Source of the DNA: Flavobacterium sp. UBA7663
GTDB lineage: Bacteria; Bacteroidota; Bacteroidia; Flavobacteriales; Flavobacteriaceae
Reading direction: 5' to 3'
Assembly: GCF_002483315.1 (NCBI RefSeq)
Contig: NZ_DLHR01000006.1
Coordinates: 46,308-110,307, forward strand
Length of the DNA: 64,000 nucleotides
This document shows, one piece after another, positions 51,194 through 60,800 of the stretch. Position 1 is the stretch's first letter. Each line of letters begins with the position of its first letter. A model generated the notes under the pieces. The model was not told the origin of the DNA. It was given only the letters and a program-made list of their open reading frames with translations, and did no database searches. Made by a program: the position numbers and the translations under genes.

Positions 51194-51289
51194 TATACTT
51201 TTGTATTATTATACTTTTGTATTATTATACTTTTGTATTATTATACTTTTGTATTATTATACTTTTGTATTATTACACTTTTGTATTAC
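51194..51289 (+). repeat. six 16-bp iteron-like direct repeats
   Basis: TATACTTTTGTATTAT repeats exactly five times (51194-51273), followed by a sixth copy with two changes (51274-51289). Weaker copies extend into the AT-rich flanks. The regular 16-bp period, AT richness and position upstream of mobilization genes resemble replication or partition iterons. Each unit also contains TACTTTTG, a -7 promoter match. No Rep protein is recognised nearby. Confidence 0.75.
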
Positions 51290-51627
51290 TATATTTTTTT
51301 ACTAAATTCTTTTATAATTAAATATTTCCTAGTTACCATCACTTTTAATAAATTATAAGTTGTCATGAAGCAAGCCATGTTTTTGATAGCAAAAACCTCC
51401 CTTTGGTCGAATGGCTTGGCAGGGTTGCACCCCACACCCTGCTTTGAATTTTATTTGATAGAGAACTAAAAAAATTAAGTTAGTTAAATTATTTAAAATA
51501 GATTTTTAAAGAAAAACTTTAATAGATACCCATGTAAATATTAAAAAGGCACTGAATTTTATCTAAAATACTTTAAAAATTTATTGAGATTTAGACTATA
51601 ATTCGTTAATAATTTGGTTAGAAAAAA
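51290..51627. other. non-coding stretch with GC-rich insert
   Basis: This 338-base gap between the iterons and the unknown gene pair has no convincing gene. Its only distinct content is the GC-rich block at 51364-51446, listed separately; the rest is plain AT-rich DNA. Confidence 0.5.
51364..51446. other. candidate origin of transfer (oriT)
   Basis: A block with much higher GC than its surroundings. It holds an inverted repeat CAAGCCAT (51371-51378) / ATGGCTTG (51411-51418), and next to it a hairpin GCAGGG (51419-51424) / CCCTGC (51437-51442) whose loop region includes GGGTTGCACCCC. It lies upstream of mobC and the relaxase. Nested inverted repeats near mob genes are typical of oriT, but the nick site is not identified. 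Confidence 0.4.
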
Positions 51628-52131
51628 TCAACAATTTTGTAAATCTTCAAACGTATTTGAAAGTGATTTTATAGCCTCTTCTTTTTCAAAAAAATGAAAA
51701 GGAGTTTCTAAAAGTTTTTTTAGAGCCTCTCTATATTGTCTTTTACTTTGATTTGATTCAAAATTTTCATAATACAGACATGGGTTTTTAGGATGTACTT
51801 TTTCAGGTGTATCTAAATCTTTTTTGTTCTTGTTTGTAACTTCAAATCGAATAGATGCTTTTCTTTCATATTTAGTTAAATCTTCAAAATCATAATTATT
51901 TTTATCAAAGAAATCCTCTTCTAAAAGTACAATTAAAGCAATTCTTCGTGATGTAAAATATTTATATTTAATTAGAATATTGATGTAAAGTTCTTTGTTT
52001 TTATCAACCCATTCATGCAATTTTTTCAATTGCTCTACAGTAAATAATTCACCTTCAACATAAATTTGTTCAATACTTATATCTGTTCGTTTTAATACGT
52101 CAAAAACTAACTTAAGATTTGTTTTTATCAT
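51628..52131 (-). CDS. unknown protein, second of a coupled pair
   Basis: A 167-residue charged protein starting MIKTNLKLVFDVLKRTDISI. A helix- and Lys/Glu-rich body ends in FFEKEEAIKSLSNTFEDL, with no motif I recognise. Its start overlaps the upstream 253-residue gene by 4 bases (ATGA), so the two are translationally coupled. Position next to iterons and mob genes raises the possibility of a replication or maintenance role; this is speculation. Confidence 0.65.
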   Translation of the reverse strand: MIKTNLKLVFDVLKRTDISIEQIYVEGELFTVEQLKKLHEWVDKNKELYINILIKYKYFTSRRIALIVLLEEDFFDKNNYDFEDLTKYERKASIRFEVTNKNKKDLDTPEKVHPKNPCLYYENFESNQSKRQYREALKKLLETPFHFFEKEEAIKSLSNTFEDLQNC

Positions 52132-52889
52132 GGTTTTCTACCTTTATTGATTTTTAATTTTTGATCTAGTGATAATAATTCATTAAGAGCTTGTTTTAAA
52201 TTTTGTTCTCTTTTGAATAAATAGAACAACTTTTGACATGAAATACTTCCCAATAAGGAATAATTTTGCATATTTAAATCTTGTTTTTCTATTCTGCTTT
52301 TGACGTAAAACCCCAATAGAACAGCTTCATAATTTTCAATAGGTTCTTTGATATTAACCATTTTGTCATACAAGTTGTCCCAAAATTTTGCTGAATTTTG
52401 ATTACTTTGATTTCCTTTGATCTTTTTATTTGATAGAGAAGAATCTAAAATATTTGAATAGGATTTAAAAAAGTATTTCCCATATTCCCATTGTCTTATA
52501 TTCATTTGATCTATTAAAGCTTCCTCAACAAACTCATTCAAGTTTTTATCACTTCCAACTATTTCTAGCCTAAATGATTGTCTTTTAAGTTCATTAAACC
52601 ATTCAAATTTACAGTCTTCTAAATTTTCTAATAACAATCTGCCAAAGTCTTTTGAAATGTTAAAATAGTAATTTTGTTCACTTAAAAATTTTAATCTATC
52701 CTCCTTACTTTGCTTTTCTAATTCAGTTAAGTGAAGTTGGTATGCAAAAATTAGTGATAAAATTGATTTGAGTTCGTTATCGGTAAATAAAACTTTATCA
52801 TTTTCATTATAATTAGCTTGATATTTTCTACCAATATCTTGAAAATTGATATGTACAAATTCATTAGTCTTTAAAACATTATAAACCAT
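52128..52889 (-). CDS. unknown protein, first of a coupled pair
   Basis: A 253-residue protein, MVYNVLKTNEFVHINFQDIG at the start, mainly helical and rich in Leu, Asn and Lys, with no signal or known motif. A near-consensus promoter (TATAATTG on the minus strand, at 52919-52926) lies about 30 bases upstream. It is coupled to the following 167-residue gene. I cannot assign it; it is not recognisably a Rep initiator. Confidence 0.65.
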   Translation of the reverse strand: MVYNVLKTNEFVHINFQDIGRKYQANYNENDKVLFTDNELKSILSLIFAYQLHLTELEKQSKEDRLKFLSEQNYYFNISKDFGRLLLENLEDCKFEWFNELKRQSFRLEIVGSDKNLNEFVEEALIDQMNIRQWEYGKYFFKSYSNILDSSLSNKKIKGNQSNQNSAKFWDNLYDKMVNIKEPIENYEAVLLGFYVKSRIEKQDLNMQNYSLLGSISCQKLFYLFKREQNLKQALNELLSLDQKLKINKGRKP

Positions 52890-53308
52890 GATTTTTAATT
52901 TTGTTAAATTATTCTCTGCAATTATACATAATTAAGATATAATCTTAAAAAATATTTAATAAAATGGTTAAAAAAATAATTATTTTATAAAGTTATTCTA
53001 TAATTTGAATAGCGATATAGATATTTTAGATATTTTTAATTAAAAAGGATAGGCTAATTTTGAATTACAAAATATATTTGCTTTTACATAGAATATTTAA
53101 TAATGAATTATCTAAGCTTAATAATTTTTTAAATATCGGTTTAACTTGCTTTAAATAATTAATTTTTAAAACAAAAAATAGAATATCTGAAGAAATTGTA
53201 GTAACGTGTATCAAGATAAATCTTCACAACAAAAATGAAATAGTCTAAATGGTTTGGTCTCAAGAATCCTATTGCAATAAACAAGTAAATATTTTTTATT
53301 GGTAGCTA
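52890..53308. other. AT-rich non-coding gap
   Basis: This 419-base gap is very AT-rich and carries no open frame of useful length. Two plus-strand promoter-like boxes, TAATTTTG (53055-53062) and TATATTTG (53073-53080), point into DNA with no plus-strand gene, so a small RNA here is possible but unsupported. Confidence 0.4.
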
Positions 53309-54397
53309 TTATATTAAGCTTGCCTTTTTTTGTTTATTCAATTCTTTCATTCTCATCATCAAGTTATATTCATCAATTTTATCCAGATGATTATTTTGTT
53401 CTAAATACTTTATATAATAATATTTAATTAATTTGTAATATTCGTCTTTTAGATTAGATTTTTCACAATGTTCTATCACTTGTTTTAGTAAATCCATTTT
53501 TCTATGAATCGAAATATCATCAATTATTTTTTTGTCTTCTAAAAAAACTATAAAATCGTTCTTATTGCATATAACAAATCTTGACGCAGTTTTACAAGTT
53601 TGATCATTTATTAAATTGACATGAAAATCTGAAATTTTGTAACGATAAATATAATTTACTTTTTTAGTGTTATCATGAGATAATTTTAGAAAATATTTTT
53701 TTGTTAATGGTATTGTGAATTCTGCTGAAATAAGAAATGGATTGTTCGCCTCTGTGTTAAGAAAATCTTGAAAATGGATTGGATTATCATTTGTAAAAAA
53801 ATTTCCTTGAGTTTCACACTTAAAAACTTCCATAGCTGTAAACTCATGTATTTCTCCAAATTTTGCAGTTAAATCTATATGATTTTCTTTGAAAATTTTA
53901 TTTATTTTCAATTCAATTTTTTCTTTAATTTCATCAATATTAAAATTTTCCGTTTTATACGTTTCATCAAGATAACTGAATTCTAATTTATTTTCATTTA
54001 TTGAATTTAAATACATTGTATTTATAATTTCAATATGAGCATTGATAAGTTTTTTAAAATTATTAGGATTACGATGATAGAGATGCAATATACTGATTAG
54101 TATTTCAGCTCTCTCTAAATTACTAATATAAGTTCTTGAATCGTCTAACAGAATTTTTATTGATTTTTCATACAGAGGTTCAATAAAATCTGAATAAATC
54201 TTTTCAACAATCAATGGATTATTTGACTTATTATTTGAAGGATCAAGAGTATATAAATTTGTTACAGATAGAATATTTTCTGTATTAACTTTAAAAAACT
54301 TTTCTTCTTTTTTATCATACACTTCAACTATATACTCATTTTTATTTTTAACCGCAAATCGCTTTAAATATACTTTAGGGACAAAATGTTGCTTCAT
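53309..54397 (-). CDS. DUF4238 family protein
   Basis: A 362-residue protein with the DUF4238 hallmark at its N-terminus, KQHFVPKVYLKRFA, followed by VEVYDKKEEKFFKVNTENI. The central FKCETQGNFFTNDNPIHFQD contains the family's conserved Thr-Asn-Asp-x-Pro. The C-terminus is Lys-rich. The fold may be nuclease-like, but activity is not established. DUF4238 genes are frequent in accessory and defence-rich DNA, as here. It is transcribed alone, 88 bases after the three-gene unit. Confidence 0.82.
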   Translation of the reverse strand: MKQHFVPKVYLKRFAVKNKNEYIVEVYDKKEEKFFKVNTENILSVTNLYTLDPSNNKSNNPLIVEKIYSDFIEPLYEKSIKILLDDSRTYISNLERAEILISILHLYHRNPNNFKKLINAHIEIINTMYLNSINENKLEFSYLDETYKTENFNIDEIKEKIELKINKIFKENHIDLTAKFGEIHEFTAMEVFKCETQGNFFTNDNPIHFQDFLNTEANNPFLISAEFTIPLTKKYFLKLSHDNTKKVNYIYRYKISDFHVNLINDQTCKTASRFVICNKNDFIVFLEDKKIIDDISIHRKMDLLKQVIEHCEKSNLKDEYYKLIKYYYIKYLEQNNHLDKIDEYNLMMRMKELNKQKKASLI

Positions 54398-54486
54398 AAT
54401 AAAATATAATATTCTTGATCAATTGTTTTGAATTCAATAAAATTTATTCTAAAAAAGATTAATAGCACAGATATTATTTGTAAACA

Positions 54487-55398
54487 TTATGGAATTCTTA
54501 ATACATCGTTTGTTATCGAATTATATATTATCTTCATAATATCCTCGTTTATTATTTGTTGTAAACCCAAATCTATTATTTTCCCTTTAACTAGTTCGCC
54601 CCAATTTTTCTTATTCAGATGAATGTACAATTCTTTTAATTCCTCCAATTCGTTATATATTATTTCTTGCCCAAAACCTAATTTTTCTAACTTTCCCATA
54701 AGATCATCAATCTTTGAGTTAATAATTTCTTTATCATCACAAATTGATTCATAATTTGGTTTTGACTGCTTTAGTTTATTTTCAACGTATATTTTACCAT
54801 TAACAGTTAATTGAGCATCGGCTTGACGAGCAATATTATTGCTTATAATATATCCGAAATTTTCAAGAAGCTTAACATATTCAAATTCTTCACGTTGTTT
54901 TTTTAAAATAATTCCATTACCCTCTAATATCGGTAATATTGGATATATATTATTATCATACAATTCATAAAGTTTATCAAGGATTAATTCCAAAATATCT
55001 TCTGATGTATATTTTTCTCTTATTGACAAATCAATTTGATTTGGTTTGATAATTAAATCTGATACACTAAGAAGTTTTGTTATATATTGAATATATAACA
55101 AATCATTTTTTAAATCTTGTTTTTGTTCTCGAGCAAAATTATCAAAAGATGTTTGATTTCCATGTAAATTATATTTATTCGAATTAGCAATTCTGAAGCT
55201 CTGCACATAAGAATTTGTACTATCAAGTGAGGAAATCAAAAAATTAACAACTTTATCTCTCCACTCTTTATATTCTGTTACAAAATTATTAGTTTCCTCA
55301 ATACTTCTCGTAGATATTTTACTTAGTTCTTCCCCTTTATTTCCAAATGAATTCATTTGATTTTTAAAAATTTCCCATTCAATTTTAAGTTCACTCAT
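54487..55398 (-). CDS. unknown coiled-coil protein with winged-helix-like segment
   Basis: The start at 55398 (MSELKIEWEIFKNQMNSFGN) gives 303 residues. An upstream TTG at 55407 would overlap the preceding small gene. Residues about 5-60 are coiled-coil-like. The middle part contains YVKLLENFGYI and then AQLTVNGKIYVE (near 178-215), the helix-then-wing pattern of many winged-helix domains. The ATG lies one base after the stop of a 40-residue membrane peptide gene, so the two are coupled. Function unknown; see the three-gene unit in the findings. Confidence 0.65.
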   Translation of the reverse strand: MSELKIEWEIFKNQMNSFGNKGEELSKISTRSIEETNNFVTEYKEWRDKVVNFLISSLDSTNSYVQSFRIANSNKYNLHGNQTSFDNFAREQKQDLKNDLLYIQYITKLLSVSDLIIKPNQIDLSIREKYTSEDILELILDKLYELYDNNIYPILPILEGNGIILKKQREEFEYVKLLENFGYIISNNIARQADAQLTVNGKIYVENKLKQSKPNYESICDDKEIINSKIDDLMGKLEKLGFGQEIIYNELEELKELYIHLNKKNWGELVKGKIIDLGLQQIINEDIMKIIYNSITNDVLRIP

Positions 55399-55399
55399 T

Positions 55400-55522
55400 T
55401 TATCCAATTTTTACTTTTCTATTTTCACTTTTGTCTTTTAACGCATTTGCAACAAATTGAGATAGAATTGCAGCACTTGCACCAATACATGTTGAAAACA
55501 AAACTATTTCTGTCGTTGTCAT
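55400..55522 (-). CDS. 40-residue single-pass membrane peptide
   Basis: This small gene encodes 40 residues: MTTTEIVLFSTCIGASAAIL, then SQFVANALKDKSENRKVKIG. Residues about 5-25 are hydrophobic enough for one membrane helix, followed by a basic tail, so the C-terminus should face the cytosol. It lies 15 bases after the zinc-ribbon gene and its stop codon is separated by a single A from the ATG of the coiled-coil gene. This tight spacing on both sides is the main evidence that it is real. Confidence 0.6.
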   Translation of the reverse strand: MTTTEIVLFSTCIGASAAILSQFVANALKDKSENRKVKIG

Positions 55523-55537
55523 ACAAAATTTGTAATT

Positions 55538-56698
55538 TTATTTTCTCATACTGTTAAGATTAGGAACTTCTGAAAATCCATTAAATCCAACTTTAATCAC
55601 TCTTTCAAAGAAGAATTTACTTAATGCACTTTCTGGACAATCTTTAATTCGATTGTATTTTTGTAAAACCCAATTATTAATTTTTGCTCTTTCCCCAAAA
55701 CTTTGAGCATTTCCAATTATTGTATTTGAAGCATGCTTACTTGTAACTCCCTTTTCTGCTTGAAATCTTAAAGCATTATTAGTTGCTTTATATAAGATGC
55801 CATAAATTTGAGCAACAGAATAATCATTAATTAAATCATTTAATACAGTTTTAGTTCTATCGCCAATTTCGTAGTCAATCCCTAAAATATTTTCAACACT
55901 ATATATAAAATATTCAATTGATTCATATAGTGCTATTTTCTTCCACAATTGAATTGCTTCGTCATAATTTGATTGTTCTAAATCTAAAGGATTTATAATT
56001 AATTCTATTAATGAGACTTTACTAAATCCATCACTTTTCACATTCAGTTCCCATTTAACTTTGTAAGGATAATATCTGAAACTCCCATTTTCATAATCCA
56101 CAATCTCAATAAATTCTGAGTCTGTACTCGGATGTATAACAATAGCATTAATTTCCTTTAATCGATCAATCACTTCTGTTAAAAATTCATAAGTAGGAGT
56201 TAATGGATTAATAAAATGTTCGATTGGTCTAATATAATTATAATCTTCTGAGATACCTTCTCTCAATAATGCTCCTAAATATATTTTATCAATAAAGGTT
56301 AATTCATTTAAATCAATTTTATCTTCTTCTAAATGGTTTAACCAAATATCCATGAACTCCTGCTTATTTTGCCGTTCATTATCTTGTTTATGCCACTCTA
56401 TAGCTTTACAATTTTTACATAAACAAAATGCGTCATCTTCATGTCCGCAATTTGGACAATATTCAGGAGTAGCTTTCCAATACAAATAATCTCGAGAAAC
56501 TCTTTTACGAATAAATTCTAAATTGCAATAAATACATTTTTTTTCTAAAATTTCAGGAGGAAAATTCCTTACCAATTCATTCGGTCTTAAATTTAAATTA
56601 TACTCAGCAATGAGATCAGAAACTTTTTCTTTTTCATAATATCTTATGATAAGTTCTTGAATTTTCTCTTCTGATAAATGAGAAAGTTTTTCGCTCAT
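55538..56698 (-). CDS. unknown protein with zinc ribbons
   Basis: A 386-residue protein. Residues about 54-100 hold three Cys pairs, CIYCNLEF, CPNCGHEDDAFC and CKNCKAIEW, forming one or two zinc ribbons. The rest is helical, with a C-terminal region (about 265-386) including YEIGDRTKTVLNDLINDYSV. There is no recognisable catalytic motif. It is the first gene of a unit with the 40-residue membrane peptide and the coiled-coil protein. The zinc ribbon suggests nucleic-acid or protein binding; no function is known. Confidence 0.7.
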   Translation of the reverse strand: MSEKLSHLSEEKIQELIIRYYEKEKVSDLIAEYNLNLRPNELVRNFPPEILEKKCIYCNLEFIRKRVSRDYLYWKATPEYCPNCGHEDDAFCLCKNCKAIEWHKQDNERQNKQEFMDIWLNHLEEDKIDLNELTFIDKIYLGALLREGISEDYNYIRPIEHFINPLTPTYEFLTEVIDRLKEINAIVIHPSTDSEFIEIVDYENGSFRYYPYKVKWELNVKSDGFSKVSLIELIINPLDLEQSNYDEAIQLWKKIALYESIEYFIYSVENILGIDYEIGDRTKTVLNDLINDYSVAQIYGILYKATNNALRFQAEKGVTSKHASNTIIGNAQSFGERAKINNWVLQKYNRIKDCPESALSKFFFERVIKVGFNGFSEVPNLNSMRK

Positions 56699-56815
56699 TA
56701 TATTAATTATTTTAAATTTTCATATTAGATTACCTAACACTTATAAATATACAAACTTGCTGTTAATATTTACAAATGTTTTATCTTTTACTTTTAGTAA
56801 TTAGAAATTAAACAT

Positions 56816-56843
56816 AAAAAAGATGAGCAATTGCTCATCTTTT
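56816..56843. terminator. bidirectional terminator
   Basis: A 28-base perfect palindrome: GATGAGCAATTGCTCATC flanked by A5 and T5. It lies 80 bases past the stop of the tail-fibre-like gene and can act on both strands. It also marks a boundary between the AT-rich accessory block and the giant-protein operon. Confidence 0.75.
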
Positions 56844-56922
56844 TATAATTGTTTTATGTTAATAGATTTTGAACTATTGATTTCAAAAAAACTAATATTT
56901 CAAACAATTCCACTGATCATTA

Positions 56923-57846
56923 TCAATTTACATTACCAACCGTTTGTACTGTATCACTTCCTATTTCTATGAACTCAATAAAACTTCCCACTTTCATTTG
57001 ATTTGTACCTCCAGGTGCTGCAGAAAACGCTAATTGAGGAGTTAAAACACCTCCTGTAGTACATCGCAACACCCCTTCAAATTCAATTGTGGTTGTTACT
57101 GCAGTACTAGCTGCATTTAAAACTTTATTTGCAACACCGCTAACTTGTACAGAAGATGAAGTAGAGATGCCATTTAATGCAGATGAAAAAATTTGAACAA
57201 CGTATTCCATCGAAGTTATATTCAATCCAGTAGTTGCAACCCAACCCATAGCTGTAGTATGACTAATTGAACCATTTGTTATTAAAAACTTTCCTTTAAA
57301 AAAATAAGTTTTATTTGCAGTTAAAGTATATGCGTCACTAGAAGGAGGAAACGCATTTTGTGAAGTATTTGAATTAGACAAAGTAAAATTTGAAGATAAA
57401 ACACCAATCAATTTTACTGGTCCAGAAACAGATAAATCACCACTACCAACAATAGATTGTCCATTAATAGTTTTAACATTAGTTCCGCTTACTAAAACAT
57501 TTTGCTTATTGTTTAAATCATTCTCTAATCCGGTTACCTGATTTTTAGATATGGTACCCGTTATTGATGAAGCAGTTCCACTAACATTAGTAACTACAAT
57601 ATTTCCATTTGAATCCGGAGTGATATTGTTCACTTTTTTTACTGGTGCAAAAGTTTCAATACTTTTCTTAACAGTTTTAGGTGTTAAGTATTTATTATCA
57701 ATCTGATCATTTTGAGCATCTGCTTCAGATGCTTTATCTTCTTCAATATTAAGTTGACTATCAATTAAATTTTCAAACTCTTCTTGAATAGGTCTTTTAC
57801 CAGTTTCAAAATAGGATTTTAATATTCCTCTATTTTTTGTTGCCAT
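56923..57846 (-). CDS. tail-fibre-like structural protein
   Basis: A 307-residue protein. Its N-terminus, LKSYFETGKRPIQEEFENLI, is of the kind found in Bacteroidota phage-tail and surface-fibre proteins. A repetitive middle follows with VNNITPDSNGNIVVTNVSGT and VKTINGQSIVGSGDLSVSGP, typical of phage tail fibres. The C-terminal half is Ser/Thr-rich and beta-structured. There is no signal peptide. It follows the giant gene by 19 bases and ends at the terminator at 56816, so both form one unit. Whether it belongs to a phage, an injection machine or a secreted fibre is open. Confidence 0.65.
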   Translation of the reverse strand: MATKNRGILKSYFETGKRPIQEEFENLIDSQLNIEEDKASEADAQNDQIDNKYLTPKTVKKSIETFAPVKKVNNITPDSNGNIVVTNVSGTASSITGTISKNQVTGLENDLNNKQNVLVSGTNVKTINGQSIVGSGDLSVSGPVKLIGVLSSNFTLSNSNTSQNAFPPSSDAYTLTANKTYFFKGKFLITNGSISHTTAMGWVATTGLNITSMEYVVQIFSSALNGISTSSSVQVSGVANKVLNAASTAVTTTIEFEGVLRCTTGGVLTPQLAFSAAPGGTNQMKVGSFIEFIEIGSDTVQTVGNVN

Positions 57847-57865
57847 AATTTATTTTTTTTGTTGA

Positions 57866-60800
57866 TTATCTTATATAAAATGTTCCTCCTACAATCATTT
57901 CTCCTATTCCTCCAATGTCTTGCCAGTTTACTTCATTATGTATTGTTAAAATACGCTCCTCATTACTCATCATGCCAGCTGTATTTTCAGTAATTATTTT
58001 AAAATGATTGTATATAGAATTATTTTCATCATTCATAATTGATAAAGTACCTGACTGTAAGTTTGTATGCGCCAATGGTAGATAATTATTCTGATTATTT
58101 GTTTGTAGTTCATGTATTTTTACCCAATTACCTTGTGAATTCATTTTGTATAAATGATACTTACCTTTATAACAAGTTTTTTCCCAATGAAGTACAATCG
58201 TTGATAATTCATTATTAGAATTTAAAGGCTCTGAATAATAATCTAAAACTGGAGAAATAGGGCTATAGTTCTCAACAACATTAGTAATAATCAATTTTGA
58301 AGCTTCTGAAGGGGCATAATCAACTACATTTACTAATTCCTTATCATTATAACGAATTCTTCTAGAAACTGTTAACCTGTAAAATAAAGGATCTCCAAAT
58401 GGTATTTCGGACAAATCGGAGAAGTCGTCCTCAAAAATCCATTTACTTTCATCTAATAAATTTTCAACTTCTAAATCGAGAACCCTTACTAATTTCATCG
58501 TTCTTATTGATAAAGCATCAGATGGATTATCTGCCCTATAAATTGAAACTTTAGCTATATTTTGAGCTTTAGGATAAGCATTAATTTGTAATTGTACCGA
58601 TGGAGTAATTCCTAAAGTTCTGTTTTCTAAAACTGGAATTACTTTAATAATCTCAGGGGCAATTGGTGGAGCTGTGTTTACCAAACTTATTGGACCAAGT
58701 ATTTCACTATAATCACTTGTTTTCAATTGATTATTAATTTCTCTTACGGCATAGAAATATTTTGCATTAGAAGCGCCATCTAATCCATAATCTGTAAATT
58801 GAGATTCATATTGCTGTCCTACTGGATCAATACGACACATCATAGGTGCCATATCAAAATTTGATCCAGGATCAAGTGTTGGTTTTATCAAATTACCGTT
58901 ACGGTCTCTAATAACTTGTTTCTTTGGAATTGGTTTATAAGGAATTGGTTTTACAAAATTATATAAAACAGGAATCTCTGTTAATGGTACAAAACAATTT
59001 AATAATACATCTTTTAAAAAATCTTTAATCTTCAGTTCCGTATTTCTAACATCTCCATTAGGTAAAACTACTTCAGGAATAACAGTCTCATTAAGATTTA
59101 AAATAGGAACAGATATATGTCCTACCTGATTTGGTAAATTATTATAATACACATTATGGGCATCAATAAAAACATTTATACTCTCTATAAATGATGCCTT
59201 GTCTGGTAAAGGTAAAGTTCTATCTTCAAAAGTAGCAAAGTTGCCTGATGGATAATTGAAACTTAGTAAATTGTTCCATCTATCTACATAAAAATCTTCA
59301 TCTCCATTTAGAAAAACATCCCTCATAACCTGTTGAACAGTGTTTAAAATAGGTTCTTCATTCTCATCATATCCATATACGGCATTATCATAAATAGCAG
59401 ATAAAAACTGTATATCACTTGCCCTGTTAAACTGTACGGAGTATGGTTTATGAATCTCTTCAGGTGTACCATATTTTGTATTGAAGGTATATGATGATTT
59501 CCCGAAATAATCTGGACGTGTAGCATACATACCTCCTGTTGGCTTCTGCGGTTGAATAGGTTCCATTACAGCATTAGCAAACATCAATGCTGGAATAGAC
59601 ATTTTGGAGAAGAAATTATCTGCATTATCATACTGAAACTCATTAGGAAAATCCCAACTTCTCAAGCCAAAAACAGTATAACGTACCTCATCATCTCCTT
59701 GAGGTAAAACATTGTCTTCATTCAATCCTAAATTATCATCTTTATACAAATAGACTTTATAACCAGGATAATAATTAGTCATTTGGCTAATTGAATTAAC
59801 TTCATCATCCATCAACTTCCATTTATATACATCTAAATCATTTAAATCGCTTGGAAAAGTTAAATCCTCAATATAAAGGACTAAGTCATTAGTTGTTGAA
59901 CCAATATTTTCTGTTCTAATTACTTTAAATTCCTTTCTTGGCTCATTTACATCACTTAATGTATGTAACCTAACTACCCCATTATACCACTCAACTGAAT
60001 TAGTACCTGGATTACTTTCTAAATGATATTGTGAATGTTGCGGCAGTTTAAATCCTGGAAAAGTAATTTTATATAACCCTAAATGTTTGAGAATAAAATC
60101 ATCATTTGCGCCCGTATCATATTCACCATCTCCGTCTTCATCAACTTTTTCTAATACTTTTTCTATCGTTGCATTTTGATAAATTCCTCTAAACTTTTGT
60201 ACATGAGTTTCAGTATTACAATCAATATTTTTAATTATAAGCTCATCTTCTCTATGTACTAAAGTGTGGTCAATATTCACACTAAACCCTGAATTATTTG
60301 GTTGCCCCCAAATAGAAGGATTTTGCATATTTTCTACAATCATAAACAAACTACCAACTTCAGGAACTAAAATTTCAGTTTCTGGGTTAGATACAGTACT
60401 TAAATTCAAAATTGCTCCACTTGCATCAGCTTTAAAAACTATAAACTTTGGGTAAGTTTCTGTATTATCTACTTCATGAATAATGTATTCAACATTATCA
60501 ACTAACATTATACTTCCTATGTAATTAGCTTCCAAACCACTAGGAATTTCTGGAATCAAACTATCTCCATTACTATCAAAAACAAATTCTGATGTCTCAA
60601 CTTCTATTAGCAAAGGGTTACTATTACTCCCAACAAAACTTATTTTACCAGAAACACTATTAGGCACTTGATTTCTAAAGAAAATTTGAACTTTCTCAGC
60701 AAATAATTCTTTACCATTATCTGTTTCATAATAATTAGGAATAGTTTCTCCATTTATTTTTTGATGATAATCAATCAATTCCTGGGCATGATTGTATTCA

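Noticed and set aside
51170..51300. CRISPR array at the 16-bp repeats
   Set aside because: The repeats are directly adjacent with no spacers and there are no cas genes in the window.
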